Positions 16,489 to 26,703 of a stretch of 64,000 bases of DNA are shown here, piece by piece (position 1 is the first letter of the stretch; every line of letters begins with the position of its first letter). This DNA is from Acidobacteriota bacterium (lineage in GTDB: Bacteria > Acidobacteriota > Vicinamibacteria > Fen-336): assembly GCA_022340585.1 (NCBI GenBank), contig JAJDNS010000067.1, forward strand, positions 1-64,000, read 5' to 3'. Under the pieces are notes generated by a model that was not told where the DNA came from, did no database searches, and was given only the letters and a program-made list of their open reading frames with translations. The position numbers and the translations under genes are program-made.

Positions 16489-17028
16489 ATGAGGGCCAGC
16501 GGACCCATCGCCGTATCTGCTCTCCTGGCGACGGTGGCCGGGGCCACCGCCTGTCAGCCGATGGAGCCATCGTGCGCGGCGGCCCTCACGAGCCCCGGGG
16601 TTCCGTTTCTGTCATCCGAGGTCGACCGGGCCCTGAAGGCACTCCGCGAAGCCCGCGACACCCTGCCCCCCGGGGGCGTCGACTCCGGCGAGTCCCTCGA
16701 CCGGGCGGAGGACGCTCTGCTGAGGCTCCAGGGCTACTACCTGCCCCTCCTCGAGGCGAGGCTCCGGGCGTCCAACGCCCATCAGCTCGCGGCGAGCGGT
16801 GATCTCGGCCGGGCCGAGGACGAGCTCGCCCGCATCGAGGAGACGCTGCTCAGCCTGGCCCGCACCGGAGGCCCCGAGATGGGGAGGGAGGTCCGGAGCC
16901 CGCTCGATCTGCTCGAGGAGGCACGTGTCGCGCTGACGGAGAGCTCGCCGGAATCCCCGGCGCGAATCCAGACCCTCGCCGAGCGCCTGGAGCTGCTGCT
17001 CCTCAAGGGCGACCTCGTCCTCAAGTAG
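16489..17028 (+). CDS. Hypothetical secreted/lipoprotein-like helical protein
   Basis: Signal-like N-terminus (MRASGPIAVSALLATVAGATACQP) followed by helical repeats. Confidence 0.5.
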   Translation: MRASGPIAVSALLATVAGATACQPMEPSCAAALTSPGVPFLSSEVDRALKALREARDTLPPGGVDSGESLDRAEDALLRLQGYYLPLLEARLRASNAHQLAASGDLGRAEDELARIEETLLSLARTGGPEMGREVRSPLDLLEEARVALTESSPESPARIQTLAERLELLLLKGDLVLK

Positions 17029-20000
17029 ACCGGTCGACGTCGGTTCCCGGTGACGCGGCCCGTCGCCGCCGCAGGAGGCTGTAGACGGTCGGCGTCGCGA
17101 TCAGCGAGAGCACGACCGAGATGCTGAGCGCGCCGATGACGCCGATGGCGAGGGGTCGCAGCATGTCCGCCCCGCTGCCGATCCCCCAGGCCAGGGGCAG
17201 CATCCCGAAGGCCGTGGTCATGGAGGTCATGAGCACGGGACGCATCCGCCGGTGTCCGGAGCGCACCAGGGCGTCCTCGAGAGAGAGCCCCTCCGCTCGC
17301 AGGTGCTCGACCCGGTCGAGCATGAGGATCCCGTTCTTGGCCACGATCCCGACACCGATGATCGCGCCGAGGAGAGACACCACGTTGACCGAGGTGGCGG
17401 TGACCCGCAGCGCGAGGACGGCGCCGAACAGCGCCAGCACCGCCCCGAAGACGATGGCCAGCGGCTCGGAGAAGGACCGGAACTCGACGAGCAGCACGGT
17501 GAACACCAGGAAAATCGCCAACGCGAGGACCAGGATCAGGTTGCGGAAGGACTCCTGCTGCTGCTCGTAGAGGCCTCCGAACTCCAGCGTTCCCGGGGGA
17601 AGCGACGGATCCCGTCCCAGCACGTCCTGGATCTCGGCCATGGCGCTGCCCAGGTCCCGGCCCTCCAGGCGAGCGGTCACCGCGACGTCCTGCCGGAGGT
17701 CCTCCCGCCGCAGCTCGAGCTGCCCCGGTGTCTCCACGAGATCGGCGAGCTGCGACAGCTTCACGATCCCCCCTCCCGGCGTGCGCAGCGGAAAGTCCCG
17801 TAGGGCCTCCATCCGGTCCACGCTCCTCCGGTCGGCCAGGACCCGCACGGCCACCACCCGGTCGCCCTCGAGCACGGAGGACGCGGTCTGGCCGAGCATG
17901 GCCGCGCTCACGGCGTCGGCCACGTCGGCGGCGCTGAAGCCGAGCCGCTCCGCGTCCCCGTGCCGCACCCTCAGGCTCAGGCTGGGTCCGGCATAGACCA
18001 GGCCGTCGAGCACGTCGACCACGCCCCGGACCTGTCGCAGCCGGTCGGCGACCTCCGGTGCCTTCTTCTTCAGGAAGGCGGTGTCGGTCGAGAAGAGCTT
18101 GACCTCGATGGGCTGCGGGGCCCAGATCAGGTCTCCGATGAGGTCGCCCAGGATCCCGGGGAACTCCCACTCGAGGGCGGGCACCGCGGCCTGGAAGCGG
18201 TGACGCAGCTCGCTGATGACCTCCTCGGTGGTGCGCCCGCGGTCGGGCTTGAGCTTCACGAGGAAGTCCCCGGTGTTCGGCTCGGCGATCGAGAGCGCCA
18301 GCCGGGCGCCGGTGCGCCGCGAGTAGCTCTCGACCTCGGGGGTCGCGCGGAGGATCTCCTCGGCCTGGAGGAGCTGGCGGTGTGTCTCGGTCAGGCTGGT
18401 GCCGAAGGGGGCGATGTAGTCGATCACGAAGCCGCCCTCGTCGAGAGGAGGAAGGAACTCGGTCTCGAGGCTGCGGTAGATTCCCGCCCCCAGGAGGAGG
18501 AGCAGAAAGCACGCGCCGAGCGTCATCCAGCGATGCCGCAGGGCCTGCCGCACCGCGATCTCGTAGAAGCCGACCACGCGCCGGAGGACCGGACCTCCCT
18601 CCTCGCCCTTCGCGCCGTGGCCGCGATCGAGCTGCTCGCGGTCCCGAATGAACCATGCGGCGAGCGAGGGGGTCAGGAGAAGGGCCAGCACGAGGGAGGT
18701 CAGGAGCGCCACCACCATGGTCAGGGCCAGGGCGCGGAAGAAGACGCCGGTGATCCCGTCCAGGAAGGCGAGGGGGATGAAGACCACGACCGGCGTGAGG
18801 GTGGAGCCCACCAGCGGCTGGACGATCTCGCCCATGGCGGTCTCGATCGCCTCGAGCCTCCCCAGCCCGGAGGCCACCCGGGCGTAGATGGCCTCCACGA
18901 CCACGATCGCGTCGTCGATGACCAGGCCGATGGCGGCGGCGATGCCCCCCAGCGTCATCAGGTTGAAGCTGAGCCCGGCCACCTTCATCGCCACCAGCGT
19001 GATGAGCACCGTTACCGGGATGACCACGATGGCGGTGAGCGTGACGCCCCAGTCCTTCAGGAACAGGTAGAGGACCACCACCGAGAGCAGCAGGCCGAAC
19101 AGGATGGCGTCCCGGACGCTCCCCACGGAGTCGTGGACGAACAGCGACTGGTCGTAGTAGTAGGCGGTCTTCAGGTCGGGCGGGAGATCCCGCTCCAGAT
19201 CACGGAGGACGCCGCGGACCCCGCTCGCGATGTCCAGGGTGCTCCCGTCGGGCTGGCTGCGCACGTTGAGGAGAACGGCGGGAACGCCCTCCGCGGTCAC
19301 CACGTTGAAGACGGGCTCGGGCCCGCGCTCGACCCGGGCGAAGTCGCGGATCCGGACCGGGTGGGTTCCCACCGCCGCCACCGTGAGGTCCTCGATCTCC
19401 TGGGCTCCGTGGACGCGGCCGTCCACGACCGCGAGGTACAGGGTGTAGTCCTCCTCGTGCATCCCGGTGGGGGCGATCAGGTTACTCCGGTCGAGCGCTT
19501 CCACGACCTGCGCGAAGGTCAGGCCGGCCGCCAGCAGCCGGGGCGGGTCCACGACCACGTGGTACTCCGGCGTGCGCCCGCCCACGAGGTCGACACGGGC
19601 GACGCCCGGGATCCGAAGCAGCCGCGGCTTCACCTCGTACCGGGCCGTCTCCCACAGCTCCATCGGGTCGCGCCGGGGGCTGGTCAGGCTGATCCCGACG
19701 ATGGGGAAGGCCGAGAAGGTGAGGCGCCAGACCGTGGTGCGCGCCGTTCCCGGAAGGTCGGCGCGGATCTGGGCGATGCGGCTGTTCACGTAGTGCTCCG
19801 ATTGGATCATGTCGGCCTGCCAGTCGAAGAACACGCTGACCTCCGCCGCCCCCCGGCCCGTGGTCGAGCGCACGGTGACGGAGCCCGGGATGTCCTTCAT
19901 GGCTTCTTCGATCGGCCGCGTGACCGTCGCCATCATCTCGTCCGCCGGCATCACCCCGTTGTCGACGAGGATGACGACCCGGGGGAAGTCGGTCTGGGGA

Positions 20001-20116
20001 AAGACGGACGAGGGCGTGCGTACGGCGGCGTACAGCCCGGCGAGGCAGAGGACCACCGCGATGAAGGTGATCGCCTGCCGGTTTCGGGTGGCGAACCGAC
20101 CGAGGCGGGAGCTCAT
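17021..20116 (-). CDS. RND efflux transporter, inner membrane permease
   Basis: 1031 aa; FATRNRQAITFIAVVLCLAGLYAAVRTPSSVFPQTDFPRVVI; GIAAAIGLVIDDAIVVVEAIYA; GAIIGVGIVAKNGILMLDRVEHLR. Confidence 0.95.
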   Translation of the reverse strand: MSSRLGRFATRNRQAITFIAVVLCLAGLYAAVRTPSSVFPQTDFPRVVILVDNGVMPADEMMATVTRPIEEAMKDIPGSVTVRSTTGRGAAEVSVFFDWQADMIQSEHYVNSRIAQIRADLPGTARTTVWRLTFSAFPIVGISLTSPRRDPMELWETARYEVKPRLLRIPGVARVDLVGGRTPEYHVVVDPPRLLAAGLTFAQVVEALDRSNLIAPTGMHEEDYTLYLAVVDGRVHGAQEIEDLTVAAVGTHPVRIRDFARVERGPEPVFNVVTAEGVPAVLLNVRSQPDGSTLDIASGVRGVLRDLERDLPPDLKTAYYYDQSLFVHDSVGSVRDAILFGLLLSVVVLYLFLKDWGVTLTAIVVIPVTVLITLVAMKVAGLSFNLMTLGGIAAAIGLVIDDAIVVVEAIYARVASGLGRLEAIETAMGEIVQPLVGSTLTPVVVFIPLAFLDGITGVFFRALALTMVVALLTSLVLALLLTPSLAAWFIRDREQLDRGHGAKGEEGGPVLRRVVGFYEIAVRQALRHRWMTLGACFLLLLLGAGIYRSLETEFLPPLDEGGFVIDYIAPFGTSLTETHRQLLQAEEILRATPEVESYSRRTGARLALSIAEPNTGDFLVKLKPDRGRTTEEVISELRHRFQAAVPALEWEFPGILGDLIGDLIWAPQPIEVKLFSTDTAFLKKKAPEVADRLRQVRGVVDVLDGLVYAGPSLSLRVRHGDAERLGFSAADVADAVSAAMLGQTASSVLEGDRVVAVRVLADRRSVDRMEALRDFPLRTPGGGIVKLSQLADLVETPGQLELRREDLRQDVAVTARLEGRDLGSAMAEIQDVLGRDPSLPPGTLEFGGLYEQQQESFRNLILVLALAIFLVFTVLLVEFRSFSEPLAIVFGAVLALFGAVLALRVTATSVNVVSLLGAIIGVGIVAKNGILMLDRVEHLRAEGLSLEDALVRSGHRRMRPVLMTSMTTAFGMLPLAWGIGSGADMLRPLAIGVIGALSISVVLSLIATPTVYSLLRRRRAASPGTDVDRST

Positions 20117-21177
20117 GGGCCCAGCACGCGCACCTTCGTCTCGGCGGGCAGGGCGTAGGCTCCCTCGGTGACGACGGTGAGCCCTTCCTCCAGCCCCTCA
20201 CCCTCGATCTCCACCCGCCCGGCGTCGTGGAGCCCGACCTTCACCGGCGTCTGCACCGCCCGGCCACCGGACACGACCGCGACGACCGCGCGCCCCTCCG
20301 CGTCGTGAACCACGCTCTCGACGGGCACGGCGAGCCGGTCCTTCCGCTCCTCGCTCACGATGCGGACGGTCACGAGCTGGCCGGGGCGCAGCCCGGAACC
20401 CGGGGGCAGGGTGACGCGCACCAGGGCCGTCCCGGTCGCGGCGTCGACCTCGGGGCGGATCGAGGCGACCTCGCCAGCCAGCGAGGCTCCGGGCTCCTCG
20501 CCCTGCACCTCCGCCGGCTGCCCGACCTCGAGCGCGTCCAGCTCCGCGCTCGGGACCCCGGTGCTCACCACGAGGCGATCCAGGTTCACGATCTCGGCCA
20601 GGGTCGTGGTCAGGTCCACGCCGTCGCCGGCCCTGACCCCGATGCGGGCGACGATGCCGGCCAGGGGGGCCTCGACGCGCAGCAGCGCCTGCTGGGTCTC
20701 GGCGGCCTCGAGGTCGGCCTGCGCCACCGCGAGGGCCTGCTCCGCCTCGAGCAGCCGCCGCTGCGATGTCCCCTCCACGTCGAGGAGCCGGCGCTGGCGT
20801 TCCAGGACCGCCTCGGCGTACTCGACGGCGCGGCGTGCCTTTCCCGCGGCCGCGTCGGCCGCGCGGGGGTCCAGCTGGAAGAGCAGCTGCCCCTTCACCA
20901 CCCGCTGCCCTTCGGTGCACGCCACGGAGGTGACCACCCCCGCCGCGGAGGCAGACACCCGGGCGCCGGCCGAGGGCCGCACGCCGGGGGGCTCCGGTTC
21001 CACCACCCCGTAGGCCGTCACCCGGGCCCGGAGCGTTTGCCGGGTGATCGTCCCGACGTGCACCGCCACCTCGGTTTCGACCGCGGGCTCCGCGTCGCCG
21101 TCGTCCCGTCCCCCGACGAGCCAGGCCAGACCCGCGAGGATCGCCAGCGCTGCGAGAGCCAACAGGGTCTTCTTCAT
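20113..21177 (-). CDS. RND/HlyD-type periplasmic adaptor (membrane fusion) protein
   Basis: MKKTLLALAALAILAGLAWLVGG...VTAYGVVEPEPPGVRPSAGARVSASAAGVVTSVACTEGQRVVKGQLLFQLDPR; overlaps permease by 4 nt. Confidence 0.9.
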   Translation of the reverse strand: MKKTLLALAALAILAGLAWLVGGRDDGDAEPAVETEVAVHVGTITRQTLRARVTAYGVVEPEPPGVRPSAGARVSASAAGVVTSVACTEGQRVVKGQLLFQLDPRAADAAAGKARRAVEYAEAVLERQRRLLDVEGTSQRRLLEAEQALAVAQADLEAAETQQALLRVEAPLAGIVARIGVRAGDGVDLTTTLAEIVNLDRLVVSTGVPSAELDALEVGQPAEVQGEEPGASLAGEVASIRPEVDAATGTALVRVTLPPGSGLRPGQLVTVRIVSEERKDRLAVPVESVVHDAEGRAVVAVVSGGRAVQTPVKVGLHDAGRVEIEGEGLEEGLTVVTEGAYALPAETKVRVLGP

Positions 21178-22586
21178 GGTTGCTCCTCGGGGGGGTGGGC
21201 GGTCGCCGATCGCGGTGGGCTCTGCCAGGCCTCGTCCGAGACCGGAAGCGGGCTCTGCAGCGCGTCCTCGAGGGCGCCCAGCGCCTGGCGAGCCCGCGCG
21301 ATCGCGTCCAGCCGAGCGAGCGAGGTGGCACCGAGCTGAAGCTGCAGGGCCACGAGGTCGCTCCGCGAGATCTCGCCCAGGTCGAAGATCGCACGAGCCG
21401 TCTTCTCTTCGCGGCGAAGGTTGTCGACGAGCTCCTCGGCCTCGGACAGCTGGCTCAGGGCTCCTCGGTAGCCGGCGAGGGCCTGATCGATCTCCGCGAG
21501 CACGCGGGCCTGCAGGGCGCCGAAGCTGGCGGCGGCTTCGGCTCGCCTCGCCTCCGCTTCCGCGATCGGCCCGCGGTTGCGGTTGAGCGGCAGGGTCAAC
21601 CCGAGCCCGAGCGTCCACTTGTCGTCGCCCTGGTCGTACTCGTACGCCGGCCCGAGGTGGATATCCGGGTACTGCTTCGCGATCTCGAGCTGCAGGGCCG
21701 CCTGGGTGCCGGCGTAGGTGGCCAGCGCGGAGAGGATGTCGGTGCGGCTCCGGAGGGCCTGCGAGCGCGCTTCGGCGAGGGATGACTCGGGCGGGCCGGT
21801 GTCCAGGCCCTCGAAGGACAGGGAAACGCCGTCGAGCGCCCCGGCCGGGACACCGACGGCTTCGGCCAGCCGCGCTCGGCCGACCGCGCTCCGGCGCTCC
21901 GCCTCGCGCAGGGCGAGCCGGGAGGCGTCGGCCGCGAGGCGGGCCTGGATCAGCTCGAAGGCCGAGACCGCTCCGGCTTCCCACTGGAGCTTCAGCAGGC
22001 GCACGTTGTCCCGGTGCAGGTCCTGCTGCCCTTCCCGAAGGGCCCTCTCTTCGCTCGCGGCCCACAGGTCGACGAGACGGGCCCTCACACGGCTGCGGAC
22101 CTGCCACGCCGACGTGGCCAGCTCGAGCCGCGCCGCCTCGGACAGGCTCGACGCCATGGCGAGACGGTGGCCTCGCTTTCCCGCCGTCTCGATCGGGATG
22201 TCGAGAACGGCGAACGGTATCCAGGGCGAGGGCGCCTTCGTGGTCGTGTTGTAGCCCACGCTCGCCGACAGCACCGGGTTCGGCCTCTCCCCCGCCGTGA
22301 CTCGCCCCGCCTGCGCCACCGACCACCGCGCCCGGGCCACGTCGAGATCGGGCTGGAAGTAGAAGGCGGCCAGAGTCAGGGTCCTGAGGTCCCAGGCCCG
22401 CGGCGGCCAGCTCCCGGGCCCTTCGGTGTTCGCCTCGACGAAGGCCCGCAGGCCGGGGGCGGTGAGGCTTCGCGCGGCATGCTCCTGCGCGGTGCGCGCG
22501 GGATCGATCGGCTGCGCGTGATAGTGCACACACCCGCCGAGCAGAAGAAGACCGATCGACGTGGCCCGCGGACCGGAGAGAATCAT
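21174..22586 (-). CDS. TolC-family outer membrane efflux protein
   Basis: MILSGPRATSIGLLLLGGCVHYHAQP lipobox; PNPVLSASVGY; GLGLTLPLNRNRGPIAEAEARR; overlaps adaptor ORF. Confidence 0.9.
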   Translation of the reverse strand: MILSGPRATSIGLLLLGGCVHYHAQPIDPARTAQEHAARSLTAPGLRAFVEANTEGPGSWPPRAWDLRTLTLAAFYFQPDLDVARARWSVAQAGRVTAGERPNPVLSASVGYNTTTKAPSPWIPFAVLDIPIETAGKRGHRLAMASSLSEAARLELATSAWQVRSRVRARLVDLWAASEERALREGQQDLHRDNVRLLKLQWEAGAVSAFELIQARLAADASRLALREAERRSAVGRARLAEAVGVPAGALDGVSLSFEGLDTGPPESSLAEARSQALRSRTDILSALATYAGTQAALQLEIAKQYPDIHLGPAYEYDQGDDKWTLGLGLTLPLNRNRGPIAEAEARRAEAAASFGALQARVLAEIDQALAGYRGALSQLSEAEELVDNLRREEKTARAIFDLGEISRSDLVALQLQLGATSLARLDAIARARQALGALEDALQSPLPVSDEAWQSPPRSATAHPPEEQP

Positions 22587-22760
22587 GGAAGCCAGCTGCG
22601 ACTCGCAGGGAAGACCGTACTTCGCCCCCGCCGCACGGGTCAACTGGGGGGCGACGTCCGTCGCGGGACGGGTCGACGCAACGCCGTCTGCAGCGGCCGA
22701 TGGTAGCCTTGTGCCGGGCCGACCGGGCGCTTGCCGGGCGTCGGGCCATCGGAGGGGCTC

Positions 22761-23243
22761 ATGGTCAAGTTCGTATCTCCGTTTCACCTCAACAGCCAGC
22801 ATCTGCACGGGGCCTTTGGCGCAGACTCCTTCGGCCGAAAGGCCGAGTCCTTCGCTCGGTGGTTTGGCACGCCCGCCTTTCTCCTCATCCAGAGCGCCGT
22901 GGTGGCGGTGTGGATCCTGCTCAACGTGCTGGCGGCCACGCTGCGCTGGGATCCGTACCCGTTCATCCTGCTCAATCTGGCGTTCTCGCTGCAGGCGGCC
23001 TACGCCGCCCCCCTCATCCTGCTCGCCCAGACCCGCCAGGCCGACCGGGAGAAGGCGCTCAGCGAAGCGGACGCCGCCCATCGGGAGGCGCTGGCCACGG
23101 CCGCCGCCCAGCGCCAGGACATCGCGCTCCAGCAGACGCAGCGCCTGGAAGAGCTCCTGGCCGCCAACACCGCCCTCACCGAGGAGGTGCAGAACCTGAC
23201 CCGTCGGATCCACGAGCGGGTCGTGCGGACGGTGGGCTCCTAG
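22761..23243 (+). CDS. DUF1003 membrane protein
   Basis: FLLIQSAVVAVWILLNVLAATLRWDPYPFILLNLAFSLQAAYAAPLILLAQTRQADREK. Confidence 0.88.
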   Translation: MVKFVSPFHLNSQHLHGAFGADSFGRKAESFARWFGTPAFLLIQSAVVAVWILLNVLAATLRWDPYPFILLNLAFSLQAAYAAPLILLAQTRQADREKALSEADAAHREALATAAAQRQDIALQQTQRLEELLAANTALTEEVQNLTRRIHERVVRTVGS

Positions 23244-23921
23244 GTGGCCACCGAGCGACAGGACGTCGAGGCGGCCCGCGCCTTCTACGACCGTATCAGC
23301 CACGTCTACGATGCCCTGTCCGACTCCAGCGAGCACGAGAGCCGCGAGCGCGGCCTCGAGCTGCTCGCTCCGGTGGAGGGCGAGCGGATCCTGGAGATCG
23401 GCTTTGGCACCGGGCAGGCGCTCGTCCCGCTGGCGCGGGCGGTGGGCCCCTCCGGCGGCGTGAGCGGGATCGACATCTCCGAGGGGATGGCACGTTTGGC
23501 CCGCCGGCGCCTCGAGGACTGCGACCTCATCGATCGCGTCGAGCTGCGCGTGGACGCCGCTCCCCCGCTGCCCTGGCCGGACTCCCGCTTCGACGCCGTG
23601 ACCATGAGCTTCACCCTGGAGCTGTTTCCCGACGACGTGATCCCGGAGCTCCTCGCGGAGACGCGTCGGGTGCTCCGGCCCGGGGGAAGGCTGGGAGTCG
23701 TCTCGATGGCCGTCAGTCCCCGGGGTGAGCGGGAGAGCGCGCTCACCCACACCTACAAGTGGCTGCACCGCCACTTCCCCCACATCGTGGACTGCCGGCC
23801 CATCGACGCCCCCGCCCGGATCCGCGCCGCGGGCTTCGACTCACGGGAGGAGATCGGGATGGCGATCTGGACCTTGCCGGTCGTGGCCCTGGTGGCGGTG
23901 TCGCAAGGCACGCTTGGCTGA
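23244..23921 (+). CDS. Class I SAM-dependent methyltransferase
   Basis: FYDRISHVYDALSDSSE; ERILEIGFGTGQALVPLARAVGPSGGVSGIDISEGM; TRRVLRPGGRLGVVSMA; GTG start. Confidence 0.88.
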   Translation: MATERQDVEAARAFYDRISHVYDALSDSSEHESRERGLELLAPVEGERILEIGFGTGQALVPLARAVGPSGGVSGIDISEGMARLARRRLEDCDLIDRVELRVDAAPPLPWPDSRFDAVTMSFTLELFPDDVIPELLAETRRVLRPGGRLGVVSMAVSPRGERESALTHTYKWLHRHFPHIVDCRPIDAPARIRAAGFDSREEIGMAIWTLPVVALVAVSQGTLG

Positions 23922-24056
23922 GTCACGACCCGCTCTCTCGGAACGGGTGAAAGGCGCGCCGAACCCGCAGGTCCCCCTCTCCCCTCCTGCCTCGGGTACG
24001 GGTAGAACCTTCTCGGCGGTGCCCGGGAGGGCCTAGAATCGACACCCGGATCACCA

Positions 24057-26645
24057 ATGACCGCGCCGGAGTCGTCCGCGACGATGGAGGGAGCCCTTCC
24101 GGCCTGGGTCCAGCGCTGGCTCGCGCCCGCCGTCGGTTTCACGCTGTTCGTCGCCGCCCTGCTCGTGCTGCGCCGCGAGCTGCACGCCGTTGGCTACCAC
24201 GAGCTGTCGACGGCCGTCTTCAGCCGTGACGCCTCCGTCCTCGCCCTGGCGGTCCTGCTGACGGCGCTCAACTACCTCGTTCTGACCGGCTATGACCTGC
24301 TGGCCCTCCGATACGTGGGCCGTCCCCTGCCGGTGGCCAGGGTCGCGTTCGCCTCTTTCGTGGCGTACGCGATCCAGCACAACGTCGGCTTCGGCTGGGT
24401 ATCGGGGGCCTCGGTGCGGTACCGCTTCTACTCGCGGTGGGGGGTGACTCCCGCGGAGCTGTCGCGGATCGTCTTCTTCTACACGACCACCTTCTGGCTC
24501 GGCCTGCTGGTGCTGGGAGGGCTCACCCTGCTCCTCGATCCGCTGCCCGCCCTGCACCAGCTGCCGGGACGCCAGCTCTCCGGCGCCTTCGGTGCGCTGC
24601 TCCTCGCCCTGTGCCTCGCCTACGCGGTGGCGGCGGTGAGGCGCCGGGGCGCCCTGCGCCTGGGTCGCCTGGAGCTGTCGCTTCCGGCGCCGACGATCGT
24701 GGCCGGGCAGTTCGCGCTTTCCCTCCTCGACTGGATGCTGGCCGCCGCCGTCGCCTGGGTGCTGCTGCCGGCCGGGCGCCCGGCCTTCCCGCTCTTCGTC
24801 GGCGCGTTCCTGGTGGCCCAGCTTCTCTCCATGATCTCGCACGTGCCCGGCGGCGTGGGCGTCTTTGAAACGCTGCTGGTGCTGCTGTTGAAGCCGGTCC
24901 TGCCGGCCGCCGAGGTGCTGCCGGCGCTGCTGCTGTTCCGGGTCGTCTACTACCTGCTGCCGCTGGCGCTGGCCCTCGTGCTGCTCGTGGGCGACGAGCT
25001 GCTGCAGCGGCGCGACCAGGCCCGCCGGGTGACGGCGGCGTTCGGGAGCCTCACGGTCGAGCTCGCGCCGCGGCTCCTGGCGGTCTTCGTCTTCCTGGGC
25101 GGGGCGGTGCTGCTGTTCTCGGGGGCAACGCCCTCCGAGCACTCGCGCCTGCGCTGGCTCGAGCGCTTCCTCCCCCTCGGCGTACTCGAGCTGTCGCACT
25201 TCGTGGGCAGCGTCGTGGGCGTCGGCCTGCTGCTGCTGTCGCGGGGCATCGCGCGCCGGCTGGACGCCTCCTGGCATCTCGCGGTGACCGGCCTGGGCCT
25301 CGGCGTGGTCGCGTCCCTCTTCAAGGGCGGCGACTACGAGGAGGCGACGCTGCTCGCCCTGCTCCTCGTGGTCCTGGTGCGGGCCCGGGGCGAGTTCGAC
25401 CGCAAGGCGGCCTTCTTCGGGGGACGCTTCTCCCCCGGCTGGGTGGCGGCACTGGTGGCAGTGGTGGGAGCGTCGGTGTGGCTGGGCTTCTTCTCGTTCC
25501 GTCACGCGGACTACTCGCGGCAGCTCTGGTGGAGCTTCGAGCTTCGCGGGGACGCCTCACGCTTCCTGCGCGCCTCCGTGGGCGCGGCGGTCGCGCTGCT
25601 GGCGTTCGGCGCCTCGCGCCTGCTCCGCCCGGCCCCGCCGGAGCTGAGCCTGCCGTCCGCGGAGGACCTCGACGCGGCCGCGGCGGTGATCGCCACCCAG
25701 GACTCGGCGTCGGCCTGTCTCGTGTACATGGGCGACAAGGCAGTCCTGTTCGACGCCGACCGACGCGGCTTCGTCATGTACGGGGTCCGGGGCGAGACCT
25801 GGGTGGCGCTCGGGGATCCGGTCGGTCCGGACGAGGGCAGGCCGGGCCTGGTGCGGGCGTTTCTGGAGCGCTGCGACGATTTCGACGGCACCCCGGTCTT
25901 CTACGAGGTGGCCAGGGACCGCCTGCATCTCTACGCCGACTTCGGCCTGTCCTTCGTCAAGCTGGGCGAGGAGGCGAGGGTGCCGCTGCGAGGCTTCTCT
26001 CTCGAGGGCGGCGGGGCGAAGCAGCTGCGCCAGAGCCTCCGCCGGCTGGAGCGCGAGGGGTGCGACTTCCGCTTGCTCGATGCGCCCGAGGTCGTCGCTC
26101 GGCTCCCCGACCTGCGGGCGGTCTCCGACGAGTGGCTGTCGCGGAAGGACGCCGCGGAGAAGGGCTTCTCCCTGGGCTTCTTCAGTGACGACTACCTGCG
26201 CCGCCTGCCGGTGGCGGTCCTTGCACGGGGCCCCCGCATCGAGGCGTTCGCCAACGTCTGGACGGGACAGCGCCGGGTCGAGCTCTCCGTGGACATGATG
26301 CGCTACCGCGAGACGGCCCCCCCCGGGGTGATGGAGGCGCTCTTCGTTCACCTCATGCTCTGGGGGCAGCAGCAGGGCTACCAATGGTTCAACCTGGGGA
26401 TGGCTCCGCTGTCGGGGCTCGAGGAATCGCCACTGGCTCCGTGGTGGAACCGGATCGCCGGCTTCCTGTTCGAGTACGGCGAGGCCTTCTACAACTTCCA
26501 GGGCCTGCGCGCGTACAAGGAGAAGTTCCGCCCGACCTGGGAGCCGCGCTACCTGGTCTACCCCGGGGGCCTCGCATTGCCCCGTATCATGGCCGACGTC
26601 GCGGCGCTCGTCGCCGGCAGCTACCGAAGGATCCTGCTCAAGTGA
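24057..26645 (+). CDS. mprF: Bifunctional lysylphosphatidylglycerol flippase/synthetase (MprF-like)
   Basis: 862 aa; N-terminal multi-TM flippase domain (SFVAYAIQHNVGFGWVSGASVRYRFY; ISHVPGGVGVFETLL) and C-terminal DUF2156 (YMGDKAVLFDADRRGFVMYGVRGETWVALGDPVG; GLRAYKEKFRPTWEPRYLVYPGG). Confidence 0.93.
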   Translation: MTAPESSATMEGALPAWVQRWLAPAVGFTLFVAALLVLRRELHAVGYHELSTAVFSRDASVLALAVLLTALNYLVLTGYDLLALRYVGRPLPVARVAFASFVAYAIQHNVGFGWVSGASVRYRFYSRWGVTPAELSRIVFFYTTTFWLGLLVLGGLTLLLDPLPALHQLPGRQLSGAFGALLLALCLAYAVAAVRRRGALRLGRLELSLPAPTIVAGQFALSLLDWMLAAAVAWVLLPAGRPAFPLFVGAFLVAQLLSMISHVPGGVGVFETLLVLLLKPVLPAAEVLPALLLFRVVYYLLPLALALVLLVGDELLQRRDQARRVTAAFGSLTVELAPRLLAVFVFLGGAVLLFSGATPSEHSRLRWLERFLPLGVLELSHFVGSVVGVGLLLLSRGIARRLDASWHLAVTGLGLGVVASLFKGGDYEEATLLALLLVVLVRARGEFDRKAAFFGGRFSPGWVAALVAVVGASVWLGFFSFRHADYSRQLWWSFELRGDASRFLRASVGAAVALLAFGASRLLRPAPPELSLPSAEDLDAAAAVIATQDSASACLVYMGDKAVLFDADRRGFVMYGVRGETWVALGDPVGPDEGRPGLVRAFLERCDDFDGTPVFYEVARDRLHLYADFGLSFVKLGEEARVPLRGFSLEGGGAKQLRQSLRRLEREGCDFRLLDAPEVVARLPDLRAVSDEWLSRKDAAEKGFSLGFFSDDYLRRLPVAVLARGPRIEAFANVWTGQRRVELSVDMMRYRETAPPGVMEALFVHLMLWGQQQGYQWFNLGMAPLSGLEESPLAPWWNRIAGFLFEYGEAFYNFQGLRAYKEKFRPTWEPRYLVYPGGLALPRIMADVAALVAGSYRRILLK

Positions 26646-26703
26646 GCCTCCCGAGCTACGACGGGGGACGCGGGTGGCTCCGATCCCACGTCATGGAGGG
26701 ACA

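Noticed and set aside
17960-20158. 732-aa ORF on + strand
   Set aside because: Mirror frame antisense to the clear RND permease; long antisense ORFs are expected at this GC content and the translation is compositionally biased with no domain motif.
22821-22856. Palindrome CTCCTTCGGCCGAAAGGCCGAGTCC-like in DUF1003 gene
   Set aside because: Only a short imperfect pairing inside a coding region; not related to the 74-bp repeat.
24051-25505. 484-aa Gln/Arg/Glu-rich ORF on - strand
   Set aside because: Antisense to MprF; composition follows from the complementary frame, no independent start signals.
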